The notes beneath the pieces are model-generated. The model had not been told where the DNA came from and searched no databases. It saw only the letters and a list, made by a program, of their open reading frames with translations. This document shows positions 1 to 10,116 of a DNA stretch of 64,000 bases, piece by piece. This DNA comes from Piscibacillus salipiscarius JCM 13188 (lineage in GTDB: Bacteria > Bacillota > Bacilli > Bacillales > Alkalibacillaceae): assembly GCF_001311865.1 (NCBI RefSeq), contig NZ_BBCD01000006.1, positions 62,001-126,000 of the forward strand, read 5' to 3'. The position numbers and the translations under genes were made by a program. How positions within the stretch are numbered: the stretch's first letter is position 1; every line of letters starts with the position of its first letter.

Positions 1-842
1 CACAGCACCCAGGAAATCGCTTGGTACGTTCCTGCTGAAGGATTAGTGATAAACGTGTAGACAATCACAGACAAAATCAGCAGCGGTATTGCCCAGCCGA
101 TAATTTTTGGCGTTTTCGATTTTGGTGGTACTTTCGTAAGCTTTTTCAAATCATGCTCACGATAAATTTCCTTCGTAACTCCCGGAACATGAGCGGCACC
201 TAGTACTGCTACGACTTTGTCACCTTTTGCGCTACGGATCTTCTGTGCCAAATATTGGTCGCGTTCGTCAATTAATGGCGTTTTCAATTGTGGAAATGAC
301 TCGCTAAACTCTTGTAACACCGAATCTAACATATCTTGAGACTTCATACGTTCTAGATCTTCTTCAGATAAGTCGTCATCACTAAAAATACCGTAGACAA
401 TACTCATTAGAAGCTTTAATTTACCCATGAAGCCTAGGTTGCGCCAAATACGCGAGAAAGTAATTTGGATATTTCGGTCGGCTAAGACTAAGTTAGCTCC
501 ATGCTCTTCAGCAGAGTCAATCCCTTGAATCATTTCTTGCCCAGGGTTAATCCCAAACTGTTTAGCCATCCTGCTTTGGAATGATGAGATCATCATATTC
601 ATCAAAAGCATTGTTGCTTTCTTTTCCTTAATAACCTTAAATATGTCCATATTTTTCCACTTGTTGCCTTCTTTAATGGATTGATAACGTTGTGCATCTA
701 ACTCCACGCATATGGAGTCTGGCTGCTCTGCATCAATCACTTCTTTTACTTGCTCAGCGCTTTGTTTTGATACGTGCGCTGTTCCAATTAATATAATTTC
801 TTTACCATCTAATTCAAGACGTGTAATGTTTTCTTCTGACAT
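1..842 (-). CDS. TraB-family membrane protein (3' part outside window)
   Basis: The reading frame starts at an ATG (840-842) behind a GAGGG ribosome site and runs off the left edge, so only the first 280 residues are visible. The N-terminus carries the TraB/PrgY family signature IGTAHVSKQS (about residues 19-28), then a VELD motif near residue 47. A second histidine block, VLGAAHVPG, lies near residue 222. These are the conserved blocks of the TraB/PrgY/GumN hydrolase-like fold, once linked to peptide pheromone shutdown. Near residue 255 a hydrophobic stretch (IIGWAIPLLILSVIVY) begins the C-terminal membrane domain typical of the long TraB form. Substrate is unknown. A second, lipoprotein-type member of the same superfamily lies at 4860-5875. 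Confidence 0.85.
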   Translation of the reverse strand, partial: MSEENITRLELDGKEIILIGTAHVSKQSAEQVKEVIDAEQPDSICVELDAQRYQSIKEGNKWKNMDIFKVIKEKKATMLLMNMMISSFQSRMAKQFGINPGQEMIQGIDSAEEHGANLVLADRNIQITFSRIWRNLGFMGKLKLLMSIVYGIFSDDDLSEEDLERMKSQDMLDSVLQEFSESFPQLKTPLIDERDQYLAQKIRSAKGDKVVAVLGAAHVPGVTKEIYREHDLKKLTKVPPKSKTPKIIGWAIPLLILSVIVYTFITNPSAGTYQAISWVL

Positions 843-1013
843 AAAATAGACCCTCTTAACCTAGAATTTATATCCATATAAAGTTAGTTTATCATTAATT
901 CGGGGTGAACAACTCATTTTTATTAACTTTTTAATGACATCCTTATATATTATGCAAAATTCAAATAGGATCCTTCTTATTTATGATAAAATAACGTCAA
1001 AAGGAGGAATTCA

Positions 1014-2621
1014 ATGTCGGATTGGTGGAAAATGGCTTGTGTCTATCAAATCTATCCAAGGAGCTTCATGGACTCCGATGGTGATGGGATTGGTGACATT
1101 CAAGGGATTATACAAAAATTAGATTACCTGAAAACCTTAGGCATTGACATCATTTGGCTGAGCCCAATTTATGATTCTCCAAATGATGATAATGGATATG
1201 ATATACGAAATTACTACAAAATCATGCAAGAGTTTGGAACGATGGAAGACTTTAATTATCTGTTAAATGAAATACATAAAAGAGGCCTCAAACTTATGAT
1301 GGACCTCGTTGTTAATCATACTTCTGACGAACATGAGTGGTTCCAGAAATATGAAGACTTTTATTATTGGCGCGAAAAACCAAATAACTGGAAGTCTGTT
1401 TTTAGTGGCCCTGCCTGGGAATATGATGAAGAACGCAGGCAGTATTACTTACATATCTTTTCTAAAAAACAACCTGATTTAAACTGGGAAAACCCGAAAT
1501 TACGTCAGAGTGTATACGAGATGATGCGCTGGTGGTTAGATAAAGGCGTCGATGGATTTCGGATGGATGTGATTAACTTTATTTCAAAAGACCCTGCCTT
1601 ACCAGATGGACCGGACGGTGATGGAAGTCCTTACTTTATGAACGGACCTAGAATTCATGAGTTTTTACGTGAGATGAATCAAGAAGTGCTATCAAACTAT
1701 GATTGTATCACGGTTGGCGAGATGCCTGGTGCATCCCCAGAAGACGCGAAAACTTACACAAACCCTGAGAATCGTGAATTAAATATGATTTTCACCTTTG
1801 AACATATGGATTTAGATGGTGGTCCGAACGGTAAATGGGATTTAAAGAAGCTTAACCTAGTTGACCTTAAGGAGAACCTAGAAAAGTGGCAGCATGCGCT
1901 ACACCAAGTCGGTTGGAACAGTTTATATTGGAATAATCACGATCAACCTAGAATCGTCTCTCGTTTTGGTGATGATGGGGACTACCGAGTTGAATCAGCT
2001 AAAATGCTAGCCACTTGCCTACATATGATGCAGGGTACGCCTTATATTTATCAAGGTGAAGAGATTGGTATGACAAACGTTGCCTTTAAGTCGCTTGAAA
2101 AATATCAAGATATCGAAACACTTAATATGTACAAAGAAAAGATCGCTGAAGGCTGGAGCCATGATCAAATTATGAAAGCCATTCACACCAAAGGCAGGGA
2201 CAATGCCAGAACACCTATGCAATGGTCTAATGAGGAGAATGGCGGGTTTACAACGGGAGATCCGTGGATTGATGTGAATCCTAATTATGAGAAGATTAAT
2301 GCTAACGAGGCTTTACAGGATTCTAATTCTATTTTCTATTATTATCAATCACTTATTGACTTACGAAAACGTTACAACATCATCACAAAGGGCGACTTCA
2401 AGCTCATTCATCGCGAGCATCCTGATGTATTCGCATATGAACGTTCGAGTGAAGGTGAGAAACTCGTTGTTTACTGTAACTTCAGTGAAAATGTGCATAC
2501 GTTTGCATTACCTGATGGTGAGATTTTAATTCATAATTACGACCAGCTTGAAAGTTGCGAACAACTTAACTTGAGACCATGGGAAGCAGTTGTTTTTATC
2601 AAACATAAGGAGGAACAGTGA
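1014..2621 (+). CDS. malL: oligo-1,6-glucosidase (GH13 alpha-glucosidase)
   Basis: A 535-residue cytoplasmic GH13 enzyme that should hydrolyse isomaltose-type and short malto-oligosaccharides. All four GH13 blocks are visible: DLVVNH (about 97-102), GFRMDV with nucleophile Asp185, VGEMPG with acid/base Glu236, and NNHDQPR near 310. The residue just after the nucleophile is Val, and GFRMDVIN is the form associated with alpha-1,6 specificity, whereas Thr or Ala is usual in alpha-1,4 maltases. The QPDLNWENP block also fits the oligo-1,6-glucosidase/trehalose-6-phosphate hydrolase branch. Start chosen at the ATG after AAAGGAGG. The stop overlaps the glucokinase start by one base, so glucose released here probably feeds directly into the kinase. 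No signal peptide. Exact substrate preference is inferred. Confidence 0.9.
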   Translation: MSDWWKMACVYQIYPRSFMDSDGDGIGDIQGIIQKLDYLKTLGIDIIWLSPIYDSPNDDNGYDIRNYYKIMQEFGTMEDFNYLLNEIHKRGLKLMMDLVVNHTSDEHEWFQKYEDFYYWREKPNNWKSVFSGPAWEYDEERRQYYLHIFSKKQPDLNWENPKLRQSVYEMMRWWLDKGVDGFRMDVINFISKDPALPDGPDGDGSPYFMNGPRIHEFLREMNQEVLSNYDCITVGEMPGASPEDAKTYTNPENRELNMIFTFEHMDLDGGPNGKWDLKKLNLVDLKENLEKWQHALHQVGWNSLYWNNHDQPRIVSRFGDDGDYRVESAKMLATCLHMMQGTPYIYQGEEIGMTNVAFKSLEKYQDIETLNMYKEKIAEGWSHDQIMKAIHTKGRDNARTPMQWSNEENGGFTTGDPWIDVNPNYEKINANEALQDSNSIFYYYQSLIDLRKRYNIITKGDFKLIHREHPDVFAYERSSEGEKLVVYCNFSENVHTFALPDGEILIHNYDQLESCEQLNLRPWEAVVFIKHKEEQ

Positions 2622-3478
2622 TGAAAGTAATTGGTGTGGATATAGGCGGCACTAAAAATTCGTATGGGTGTGTTAGATAGCGATATGACCATTTATAAAG
2701 ACTACAAAGTGCCGACAAGCTTTCCACTTTATGATTTACTAGAAAAAGAGATTTTATCCATTATAGAAGAATTTCCAGATGTTGAAGCAATCGGCATAGG
2801 AACGCATGGTTTTGTCGATTCGAATAAAGGTAGAATCGTCTTTGCGTCAGATCTCCTTCCAGGATGGACAGGCACTGAGGTGAAAGCGCAACTTGAAAAG
2901 GCAACAAATAGACGCGTTGAAATTGATAATGACGCGAACGTTGCGGCGTTAGCTGAGGCAAAGATTGGTGCTGCAAAAAATATAATCGTACTGTTTGCTT
3001 AACACTTGGTACAGGTCTTGGTGGCGGAGTAATTATCGATGACTTTGTATTATCGGGAGGTCCTAATGGCGGGGCTGCCGAGTTAGGACATATGACCCTT
3101 TTTCCTGGCGGGGCTCCATGTCCATGCGGGCGCAAAGGATGTTTTGAACAATATGTTTCTGGCACAGCCTTACGCAGGCGTATAGAAGAAGCAGGCCTTC
3201 CGTACAAGCCAGAGGAACTTTTTACAGCTGAGGACCCAAAAGCCAAACAAGTTATTAAAGAGTTCACCTATGATTTAGCTGTTGTCATCAGCTCTCTGCA
3301 AGCTGCTTTTGATATGGAAGTTGTTGTTATTGGAGGGGGCGTCTCCGAGGCGGCTGATTATTGGTTCGACGATCTTCAGGAGCAGCTAAAGCCTATGCTA
3401 TTAAACCCTATAGATGTCAAAGTTGCTGAGCTAAAAAACGAAGCAGGCATGTACGGCGCGGCGCAGTTAGTATTATAA
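2621..3478 (+). CDS. glcK: ROK-family glucokinase (two suspected frameshifts)
   Basis: Phosphorylates glucose with ATP to glucose 6-phosphate. The ATG at 2621 overlaps the preceding stop and follows AAGGAGG. The N-terminus reads VIGVDIGGTK, the ATP-binding ROK signature. An extra A in the run 2654-2658 breaks the frame; removing it gives GGTKIRMGVLDSD. A second break in the A-run 2975-2980 is repaired by one added A, giving YNRTVCLTLGTGLGGG. The middle part has NDANVAALAE, and the zinc motif CPCGRKGCFE is near 3118-3150. The repaired protein is about 285 residues, near normal for the family. Translationally coupled to the oligo-1,6-glucosidase and followed by a strong terminator. The paired compensating-type errors in homopolymers argue for assembly error rather than decay. 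Confidence 0.85.
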
Positions 3479-3513
3479 AAAATAAGTCCTACGACATGTA
3501 GGACTTATTTTTT
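3477..3513. terminator. bidirectional terminator between glucokinase and pgi
   Basis: Inverted repeat AAATAAGTCCTAC / GTAGGACTTATTT with a five-base loop, flanked by A- and T-runs on the two sides. It sits between convergent genes and can stop both. Confidence 0.85.
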
Positions 3514-3522
3514 GCACTTATT

Positions 3523-4802
3523 CTAATACCCTGGCTTTTTTAATAACTTAAAAATGGCCGTTTTGTAGTCTTCTACTCCCGGCTGGTTAAACGGGTTAAT
3601 GCCTAATAAGTAGGCACTATACGCGCAGGATAGCATGTAGAAATATAATAAATAGCCTAAGTGGTATTCATCCACTTTTTTTCACATGCACACCGATTTG
3701 TGGAACGCCACCTGATAAGTGCGCTTCTGAAACACCTTTATAAGCCGTTAAGTTAAATTCATGTAGAGACAAGCCTGCCAAGTAATTTAACTGATCAGCA
3801 TTGTTCTCTTTCTCAAACACCTCAAGGTCTTCCTCAGCTTCATCAACCACAATAAACGATTCAAATAAATTACGCTTACCGTCCTGGATGTATTGTCCAA
3901 GCGAATGTAAATCCGTTGTATAGACTACCGAAATAGGGAAAATACCTGTTTGATCCTTCCCTTCACTTTCACCAAACAATTGCTTCCACCATTCTTGTAC
4001 GAAATTCAGCTTTGGTTCAAATGTAGCAAGCACCTCATTGGTGTAGCCTTGTTCAAACAGTTGATGACGGATCGCTCCATAACGAATCGCTGGATTTTGA
4101 TCAAGGTCAAATGAGCTAAGCTCATTTTCGGCATCTTTAGCACCTTGAATCAACTGTTCAACATCAAAGCCAGCCGCTGCTATCGGTAAAAGTCCAACCG
4201 CAGTAAAAACAGAATAGCGTCCCCCAACATCATCCGGTACAACAAAACGCTTATAGCCTTTTTCTTCAGCTAATGTTCGAAGTGCGCCTTTCTCTGCATC
4301 AGTTGTAACATAAATACGCGAATCCGCTTCTTTACCATAGCGATCCTCCATGTACTGCTGAAGGAAACGAAATGCTAAGGCAGGCTCAGTTGTGGTACCT
4401 GACTTTGAAATGACATTCAACGCAACCTCTTTGTCCTCCACATAAGCCATCAGCTGCTTTAAATAAGCCCCACTTACCTGATGGCCAGCAAATAACACTT
4501 CAAAGTTTGGATTTTTCTCGAAATATGGTTGTAATGCTTCAATGACTGCTTTTGCTCCTAAGTATGAACCACCAATTCCAATCACGATTAATACGTCAGA
4601 TTTAGAACGGATCTCATCTGCTGTTTGTTTAATATCATTTAAGAAGGGTTCACTTAACCCAGACGGCCAGTCCAACCAACCTAGGAAATCATTACCCTCG
4701 CCGTTTTTCGCATATAACCCTTCATGAATGCTTTTTAATGTTTCTTTTTTATCATCTGTTAAAAATGTCTTGGACATTACCTGAATATGTAACGTTAATC
4801 AT
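3523..4802 (-). CDS. pgi: glucose-6-phosphate isomerase (two suspected frameshifts)
   Basis: Interconverts glucose 6-phosphate and fructose 6-phosphate in glycolysis. The core shows the sugar-isomerase signature [26 protein letters not shown], and [14 protein letters not shown]. The longest uninterrupted frame (3668-4777) lacks both ends. Upstream, an ATG at 4802 with GGAGA behind it gives [13 protein letters not shown], which joins after removing one T equivalent in the run 4761-4765. Downstream, removing one base from the T7 run at 3676-3682 restores [12 protein letters not shown] and ends at 3523 with LLKKPGY. The repaired length is about 425 residues, slightly short of the usual 450. It converges on the malL-glucokinase operon, a sensible metabolic neighbour. 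Confidence 0.88.
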
Positions 4803-4859
4803 AATTACACTGTCTCCTTTCCCTTATGATTATAAAGAAAAAAAGGTGAACTCGCCACC

Positions 4860-5875
4860 TTATTCCTGTACGCGTTCAACTTCAAAGCCTTGCTTTTCTA
4901 ATATCGAACCAATATGAGGTTCTAGCGTTAAATGAAGTGCCCCTACAATGACAAAATAAGTTTGTTCCTCACCTGATTCAAGAAATTCCTGAATTTGTTC
5001 TGCCATATTATAATTACGATCATCATTGAGTGCGGTCATGTAAGCCTCGGCATCCGGGTTACTCTCTTCTTCCTCTACCATGAGCAAGTCTAGCAGCCCT
5101 TTCTTATCCCCTTGGGTGTATAACTCTAACATTTGATCAAGCTCTTCTTTATATTGATCTTGACTCACATCTAACGTTTCTTTTAACATTTCTACCTGAT
5201 AGTCGTCAGATATTCCGGCAAAAATTCCTAGTTGGTCCTCAACGGTTTCTAACGCTATGATCTCTTTTTGGTCTTCATCTGCTTTATCTAAGAAGTATTG
5301 GTCCACTCCATCTGTATATCCAATCTTTTCAACTTTCATTTGCTCAACCAATGTCATGACAAACCATGGTTTAAACTGATTAATCATCTCTATTCCCATA
5401 CCAACGTTCCGCTAAACTCATTTTCTATTTGTTTATATACGTCAGTTGAAACATGGTCCTGCAGCGTTGAACCGTCTTGATAACGTGCAAGTTCAGTCGT
5501 TACCTGCATCATATTAGTCATGTTGATGTTGTTCATATCAATTTCAGGCACGATGACATCTGTTTGTTGATAAGCCTCCTCAACGTGTTTAGCCATTGGA
5601 AAAAAGTCATCCGGCGTTACATGAATGGTTCCTAGCAAATACACCGTTGTCGGACCATTAGATACTTCCCACAGGAACCCTTCTGGCCTCTCTGAACCCT
5701 GGGGCTCATCCCCTACCTTCTCTTCCTCAGGTTGCTGCTCATCAGCTTGGGCATTTACTTCTTCTGTTTCAACCTGCACATTCTCTTGTTCAGCGACTTC
5801 TGGCCCTGCTTCTTCCGTACAGCCAGAAATAACTAAACATATAACTAAACTTAGAGTCCACAGCACTTTCTTCAT
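4860..5875 (-). CDS. TraB/GumN-type lipoprotein (one suspected frameshift)
   Basis: The N-terminus is a lipoprotein signal: MKKVLWTLSLVICLVISGC with the lipobox VISGC, so the mature protein should be anchored on the outer face of the membrane. An acidic Glu-rich linker follows, then the TraB/GumN signature LWEVSNGPTTVYLLGTIHV and DVIVPEID. The C-terminal block FVIVGALHLTLEPH is the second conserved histidine motif. The frame breaks near 5396; adding one G in a GG pair rejoins FSGTLGMGIEMINQF. Start set at ATG 5875; an in-frame TTG at 5899 is possible but leaves no better ribosome site. Substrate unknown; members are suspected metalloproteases or hydrolases. Confidence 0.8.
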
Positions 5876-6036
5876 AACAGTATATAACTTCCCTTCCAAA
5901 TCATAGAAATATATATTTACATCTTAACCATTTAGATCATTTTTTTCCATCTATATTTTAATTTAAAGATATCTATTTCATGGTATGTTAATATACTTGT
6001 ATTAATAATCTATTAAACTGAAAGAGTGGTTTAGCG

Positions 6037-7248
6037 ATGAGCATAGAAAATAAGCCAGGCCAGTTTACCAAGTCACTGCTGCTGACACCAATTCGCCTTT
6101 TTATTGAATCGCGATCAGACATCGTGATTGAACGGAATGACACGATAGGACTAAAACCGCCTTATGTCATTATTTCTAATCACGTTAATAACTGGGACCC
6201 TCTCTTCCTAAACTGTTATATTGACGAACCTATTTGTTATATCGCTGGAGAGCCGTTATTTAGACACCCCTTACTCAAACACGTCCTTAATTACGCTGGA
6301 GCCATTCGTAAGACGAAGTTCACCAATGATACAAGCACCATACGCAATGTATTGAAAGCAAAAAAACATAACAGAGTTATCGGTATATTTCCCGAAGGTA
6401 ACCGCAATTGGGATGGGGTAAATGAACCCATTATTTATTCCACCGCCAAACTTATTAAACTGTTAAATCTTCCGGTGGTCGTGGCTAAAATTAAAGGAGG
6501 TTATCTCAGTCACCCAAGATGGGGAGATGGTCATCGCAAGGGTAAAATAATAATATCGTTTGAGAAGAAATGGGATTATGGTGATTTTAACGACTTAAAC
6601 ATCGATGACATTCACCAGCAGTTAACCGAAGCGATGCATCACGATGAAATGGCTTGGCAAAGCGAGCAACACCTTACATATGAAGCTAGACACCCTGCTC
6701 ATTACTTAGAACGATTACTATTCATTTGTCCTCACTGTCATACACCAGGTGACCTACATTCTAGCGGAGATCAATTTAAGTGCTTCACTTGCAACTATCA
6801 AGTTAAATACACACCATTTGGCACTTTTGAGTCGTCGATTCAGAAAGTTTATTTTAATACACCTCATAAATGGAAAGTATGGCAGGAGTCAGTTATTGAA
6901 CAACATTTTCGTGATTTTTCATGGAAAAGCGCTTGGGAGACCTGCTTGAAAGATCCTGTAAGGTTATATCGGTCTAACGATAAGAATCCTTTTAAACTGA
7001 TTGGAGAAGGGACGATCACTTGGCAGGAGCAGCAGTTTATTTTTCAATCGGATCAAAAGGTTATTAATTTCGATTTTACTCAAGCTGAAGGTGTGAATAT
7101 TCAATTCCACCATAAGCTCGACTTTTTATATGATGGTGATTTTTATCGAATGGTCTTTTATCAACCTAGAAGCTCTGCATACAAGTGGCTACAATTTGCT
7201 AAACAAATACAAAAACAAAAGGCGTTAGGAGTTATGGAACATGGATAA
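6037..7248 (+). CDS. PlsC-type acyltransferase with C-terminal zinc ribbon
   Basis: A 403-residue protein. Residues 1-210 form a lysophosphatidate acyltransferase-like domain with the catalytic HX4D motif in SNHVNNWDPLF (about 48-58) and the FPEGNRNWDG block (about 123-132) that contacts the phosphate. The C-terminal part has two CxxC pairs (CPHCHTPGDL and CFTCNYQVKY, about 231-260), a zinc-ribbon-like module not present in standard PlsC. The likely role is acyl transfer to a lysophospholipid or other lipid head group at the membrane. The following transporter overlaps the end by 8 bases, indicating a two-gene operon. The acceptor substrate is not predictable. Confidence 0.75.
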   Translation: MSIENKPGQFTKSLLLTPIRLFIESRSDIVIERNDTIGLKPPYVIISNHVNNWDPLFLNCYIDEPICYIAGEPLFRHPLLKHVLNYAGAIRKTKFTNDTSTIRNVLKAKKHNRVIGIFPEGNRNWDGVNEPIIYSTAKLIKLLNLPVVVAKIKGGYLSHPRWGDGHRKGKIIISFEKKWDYGDFNDLNIDDIHQQLTEAMHHDEMAWQSEQHLTYEARHPAHYLERLLFICPHCHTPGDLHSSGDQFKCFTCNYQVKYTPFGTFESSIQKVYFNTPHKWKVWQESVIEQHFRDFSWKSAWETCLKDPVRLYRSNDKNPFKLIGEGTITWQEQQFIFQSDQKVINFDFTQAEGVNIQFHHKLDFLYDGDFYRMVFYQPRSSAYKWLQFAKQIQKQKALGVMEHG

Positions 7249-8592
7249 TACGTGGTTATGGGTGATGGACTTCATCTTTTTATCAGCCTTATGGTACTAG
7301 CAGCCGTCCTTAAAGCACGAATCCCTGCCTTGAGACGTCTCATCATTCCAACGTCCATGATTGCAGGATTTCTTGGTCTTATATTTGGGCCAGAATTAAT
7401 TGGGCTGTTACCTCTAAATGCCGATTTCCTTGGCACCATGGTTTATCATTTAATGGCAATTGGCTTTATCGCTTTATCATTAAAAGAACGAAGTGTCTCT
7501 AGCAATCCAGCTATTCTTAATTCAGGGATGTTAATTGTCTCTACCTATCTCGTACAAGGGATTGTTGGCTTTGGTATTTTCCTATTATTAGTTGAGTGGT
7601 TTTATCCAGACTTCTTCCCAGGAATAGGTTTACTACTGCCATTAGGCTTTGGACAAGGGCCTGGCCAAGCATACTCCATAGGTACTCAGTGGGAGGAACT
7701 CGGCGTTATTGGCGGTGGCAACTTAGGACTTACAATTGCAGGGATTGGATTTCTATGGGCAACTGTTATTGGCATTATTGTCATGAATATTTTAATTAAA
7801 CAAAGAAAATTTACAAGAGGAAATTCTAGCGAGGAAAGAATGCCAGTTGTTGAGACGTCAGCACCCGATGAGATTCCACTAAGCGATGCAATTGATAAAC
7901 TAACCTATCAAATTGCATTAATCGGTCTCATTTATTTGATTACATACTTAACGATTTATGGGTTAGATGTCATCTTAACCCCGCTTGGAACCTTTGGGGC
8001 AACGTTAGCACAGTTACTTGTCGGCTTCCATTTCTTAATTGGAAGTTTATACGCTGTATTGTTTAGGGTAGTCTTAAATAAAGTTCAAAGGGCAGGACTA
8101 AAACTTGAACATAGCCCGAACAATTTCCTTCTTCAGCGTATCGCTGGTTTTTCGTTTGACTACATGATTACAGCTTCGATTGCAGCCATTTCAATTTATG
8201 CGTTACGAGATTATATTGTCCCGGTTTTACTGATCACAACCATTGGTGGCCTGTTAACTATATTATATCTTGTTTGGATTGTTCCACGAATGTTTCCTAA
8301 AGATGCGCTTCCAAATACGCTAGGATTTTTTGGAATGCAGACAGGGACGATTTCAACAGGAATGGCGCTAGTCAAAGCAGTCGACCCTTACTTTAAGACG
8401 AATACAGCTGATAACTTAGTCATGGGGAGTGGAACCGCTCTTTTATTCGGCTTTCCGCTACTCATCTTACTTAATGTGCCTGTTGTCGGGTACATTCAAG
8501 GAAATTCGATAATGTATCTTTACACATTAGGTGGACTCATTTTGTATTTTATATTACTAGCTGGAGCTCTTCTGTTTAGAACTCGAACATAA
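7241..8592 (+). CDS. GltS-type sodium/glutamate symporter family (one suspected frameshift)
   Basis: A polytopic membrane protein of about 450 residues resembling the sodium/glutamate symporter (GltS/ESS) family: IPTSMIAGFLGLIFGP near the N-terminus, a glycine-rich GFGQGPGQAY re-entrant-like segment in the first half, and GFFGMQTGTISTGMAL in the second half, reflecting the inverted-repeat topology of the family. The ATG at 7241 overlaps the acyltransferase gene. The frame is restored by one extra T in the run 7277-7281, giving DFIFFISLMVLAAVLKAR. Substrate may be glutamate or another anion; divergence from classical GltS makes this uncertain. Confidence 0.75.
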
Positions 8593-8594
8593 GT

Positions 8595-8631
8595 AGTGCC
8601 CGGGACTGTTAAGGTGCCCGGGCACTTTTTT
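8595..8631. terminator. terminator after the GltS-type gene
   Basis: Arms AGTGCCCGGG and CCCGGGCACT followed by a T-run; it lies between convergent genes. Confidence 0.85.
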
Positions 8632-9421
8632 ATAACGCTTTAACCATACCACCATCTACAATTAATGCTTGGCCAGTTAAATAAGTGTTTGCCTCTGACC
8701 CCAAGAATACCGCTACTCTTGCAAACTCTTCTGGTGTACCATATCTACCCATTGGAATAGACGATTTTGCCTTATTTTGAACTTCTTCTAAGGGAATCCC
8801 CATAGCTTGTGAATTTGCCTGATCTAACTCTGATAATCGATCAGTCCCAATACGTCCAGGGCCAAGTGTGTTAATGAGTATATTGTGGCGTCCAAATTCT
8901 TGTGACAAACTTTTTACCATGCCAGCAATCCCCGCTCGAAACGTGTTAGATAATAATAAGTTATCAATCGTTTGTTTAATGGATGAAGACGCAAAGTTGA
9001 CAATGCGGCCTGATGGTTGTTTTTTCATATATGGCAAAGCTTCTCGAATTGTACGGATAAAACTAAGTAAATTCAGTTCGAACGCCTTCTGCCAGTCTTG
9101 ATCGTCAAACTTCTCAAACGTCCCTGCTGGAGGTCCACCTGCATTGTTAATGAGCACATCTATTCTACCAGTTTCATCAACTACTTTCTTGAACAACGCT
9201 TTAATATCCCCAGGTCTGGTAATATCACATACTTGATAAAACACTTGGTCTTGTCCACTTTTTGAATGAATTTCATCAACCGCTGTTATCAGCTCACTTT
9301 CATTACGACTAGAGATGAACACCGTCGCTCCTTCTTTTGCATATTCTAAAGCTGTAGCTTTTCCCAACCCTTTACTTGCCGCCATGACGACAACCGTTTT
9401 CCCTTTTAGTCCTAAATCCAT
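8630..9421 (-). CDS. SDR-family oxidoreductase with atypical active site
   Basis: A 263-residue Rossmann-fold short-chain dehydrogenase/reductase. It shows AASKGLGKATA as a variant cofactor loop (normal TGxxxGIG is altered), NNAGGPPAG, and a C-terminal GQALIVDGG. The usual catalytic YxxxK is missing: the aligned segment reads LLSNTFRAGIAGMVK, with Tyr and Lys replaced, while NFASSS keeps the serine region. This matches the known subgroup of FabG-like SDRs with imperfect tetrads. It may use a different mechanism or not be a dehydrogenase. Good AAGGAGGG ribosome site; intact frame. Monocistronic by context. Confidence 0.75.
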   Translation of the reverse strand: MDLGLKGKTVVVMAASKGLGKATALEYAKEGATVFISSRNESELITAVDEIHSKSGQDQVFYQVCDITRPGDIKALFKKVVDETGRIDVLINNAGGPPAGTFEKFDDQDWQKAFELNLLSFIRTIREALPYMKKQPSGRIVNFASSSIKQTIDNLLLSNTFRAGIAGMVKSLSQEFGRHNILINTLGPGRIGTDRLSELDQANSQAMGIPLEEVQNKAKSSIPMGRYGTPEEFARVAVFLGSEANTYLTGQALIVDGGMVKAL

Positions 9422-9492
9422 CGTAATCCCTCCTTATTGACACTATGGTTCACATTCGACTGTTGTGAAAATAATCCTGCTTACGAGATTGT

Positions 9493-9602
9493 CTAGTATT
9501 CAAGAAAATCTTCTAGTAAATTTTTAAAATTGGCTAGTATTTTCGCGATTTTGTCTAGTAAACCTTGAATTTTGTCTAGTAAAATTTAAAATTTGTCTAG
9601 TA
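9493..9602 (+). repeat. 21-bp-period CTAGTA array (copy A)
   Basis: The word CTAGTA, usually preceded by GT or TT, occurs six times at 9493, 9513, 9534, 9555, 9576 and 9597, so the steps are 20, 21, 21, 21 and 21 bp. The 15-base spacers are AT-rich. The array lies between the divergent-side upstream region of the SDR gene and the terminator of the DUF4870 gene. The same array with the same spacer order recurs at 40444-40532. Confidence 0.85.
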
Positions 9603-9628
9603 TTTAAATAAATTTTCTACATAAAAAA

Positions 9629-9652
9629 ACTCGCCAACTAAAATTGGCGAGC
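9629..9652 (-). terminator. terminator of the DUF4870 gene
   Basis: Arms CTCGCCAA / TTGGCGAG with a six-base loop; on the minus strand the stem is followed by a run of seven T. Confidence 0.85.
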
Positions 9653-9658
9653 CCTTAA

Positions 9659-10005
9659 TCATGTTAAAATATCAAATTTCCCTATGAGTGGTAAGCGCTT
9701 CTTTTCACCCTTGGCAGCATTTAAAATCCCTAAAATCCACAAAACAAAAACAAACAGGTTGCCAAGAGGCAGCACGAATAACCAACCGATAATTGGGACC
9801 ACTGTACCTACCGTATTTATAATAATAGCTGTTAATAAAAGCAATAGACCCTGATTAGCATGATACATTGCGAACTTAGAATCTTTCGCAGCTAATAGTG
9901 GAATAAAAAGATAAAATAAGCAACAATCCCCATCCCTTTGTTGTCTTCCGCATCTTGATCTACTTCAGGTGTCTCTTTAATGTCTTTCACTTCTTCTTCA
10001 CTCAT
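9659..10005 (-). CDS. DUF4870 small membrane protein (one suspected frameshift)
   Basis: A small protein of about 115 residues. The acidic N-terminus (MSEEEVKDIKETPEVDQD) precedes three predicted membrane segments; FAMYHANQGLLLLL and the GNLFVFVLWILGILNAAKGE C-terminal part are typical of the DUF4870/Tic20-like family, which has no established function. The frame is repaired by one T in the five-base run opposite 9905-9909, giving YFIFFIPLLAAKDSKF. The start ATG at 10005 follows GAGAGG. Confidence 0.8.
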
Positions 10006-10088
10006 CAAAATCATCCTCTCCCAGTTAGGTCGTTTATTCAACCGTATGCTAAGAAAAAGATGTTTATGTGAGAAAAGTCCTAAAAATA

Positions 10089-10115
10089 AAGGTGCTCCTA
10101 TACAGGAAACACCTT
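10089..10115 (-). terminator. terminator of the first DUF3231 gene
   Basis: Imperfect stem AAGGTGCTCCT / AGGAAACACCTT with a four-base loop directly after the stop codon; the minus strand continues into a T-rich stretch. Confidence 0.65.
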
Positions 10116-10116
10116 A

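Noticed and set aside
2761-3267. 168-codon minus-strand open frame
   Set aside because: It lies fully over the glucokinase gene, has Pro/Ser/Arg-rich composition and no family features; a shadow frame.
2621-3478. Glucokinase and other split genes as true pseudogenes
   Set aside because: Single-base homopolymer errors restore perfect family sequence in dozens of genes, including highly conserved ones; assembly error is the simpler explanation.
9493-9602. Possible CRISPR array from regularly spaced words
   Set aside because: The repeated word is only 6-8 bases with 13-15-base spacers, the spacers are related between two loci, and no cas genes are present.
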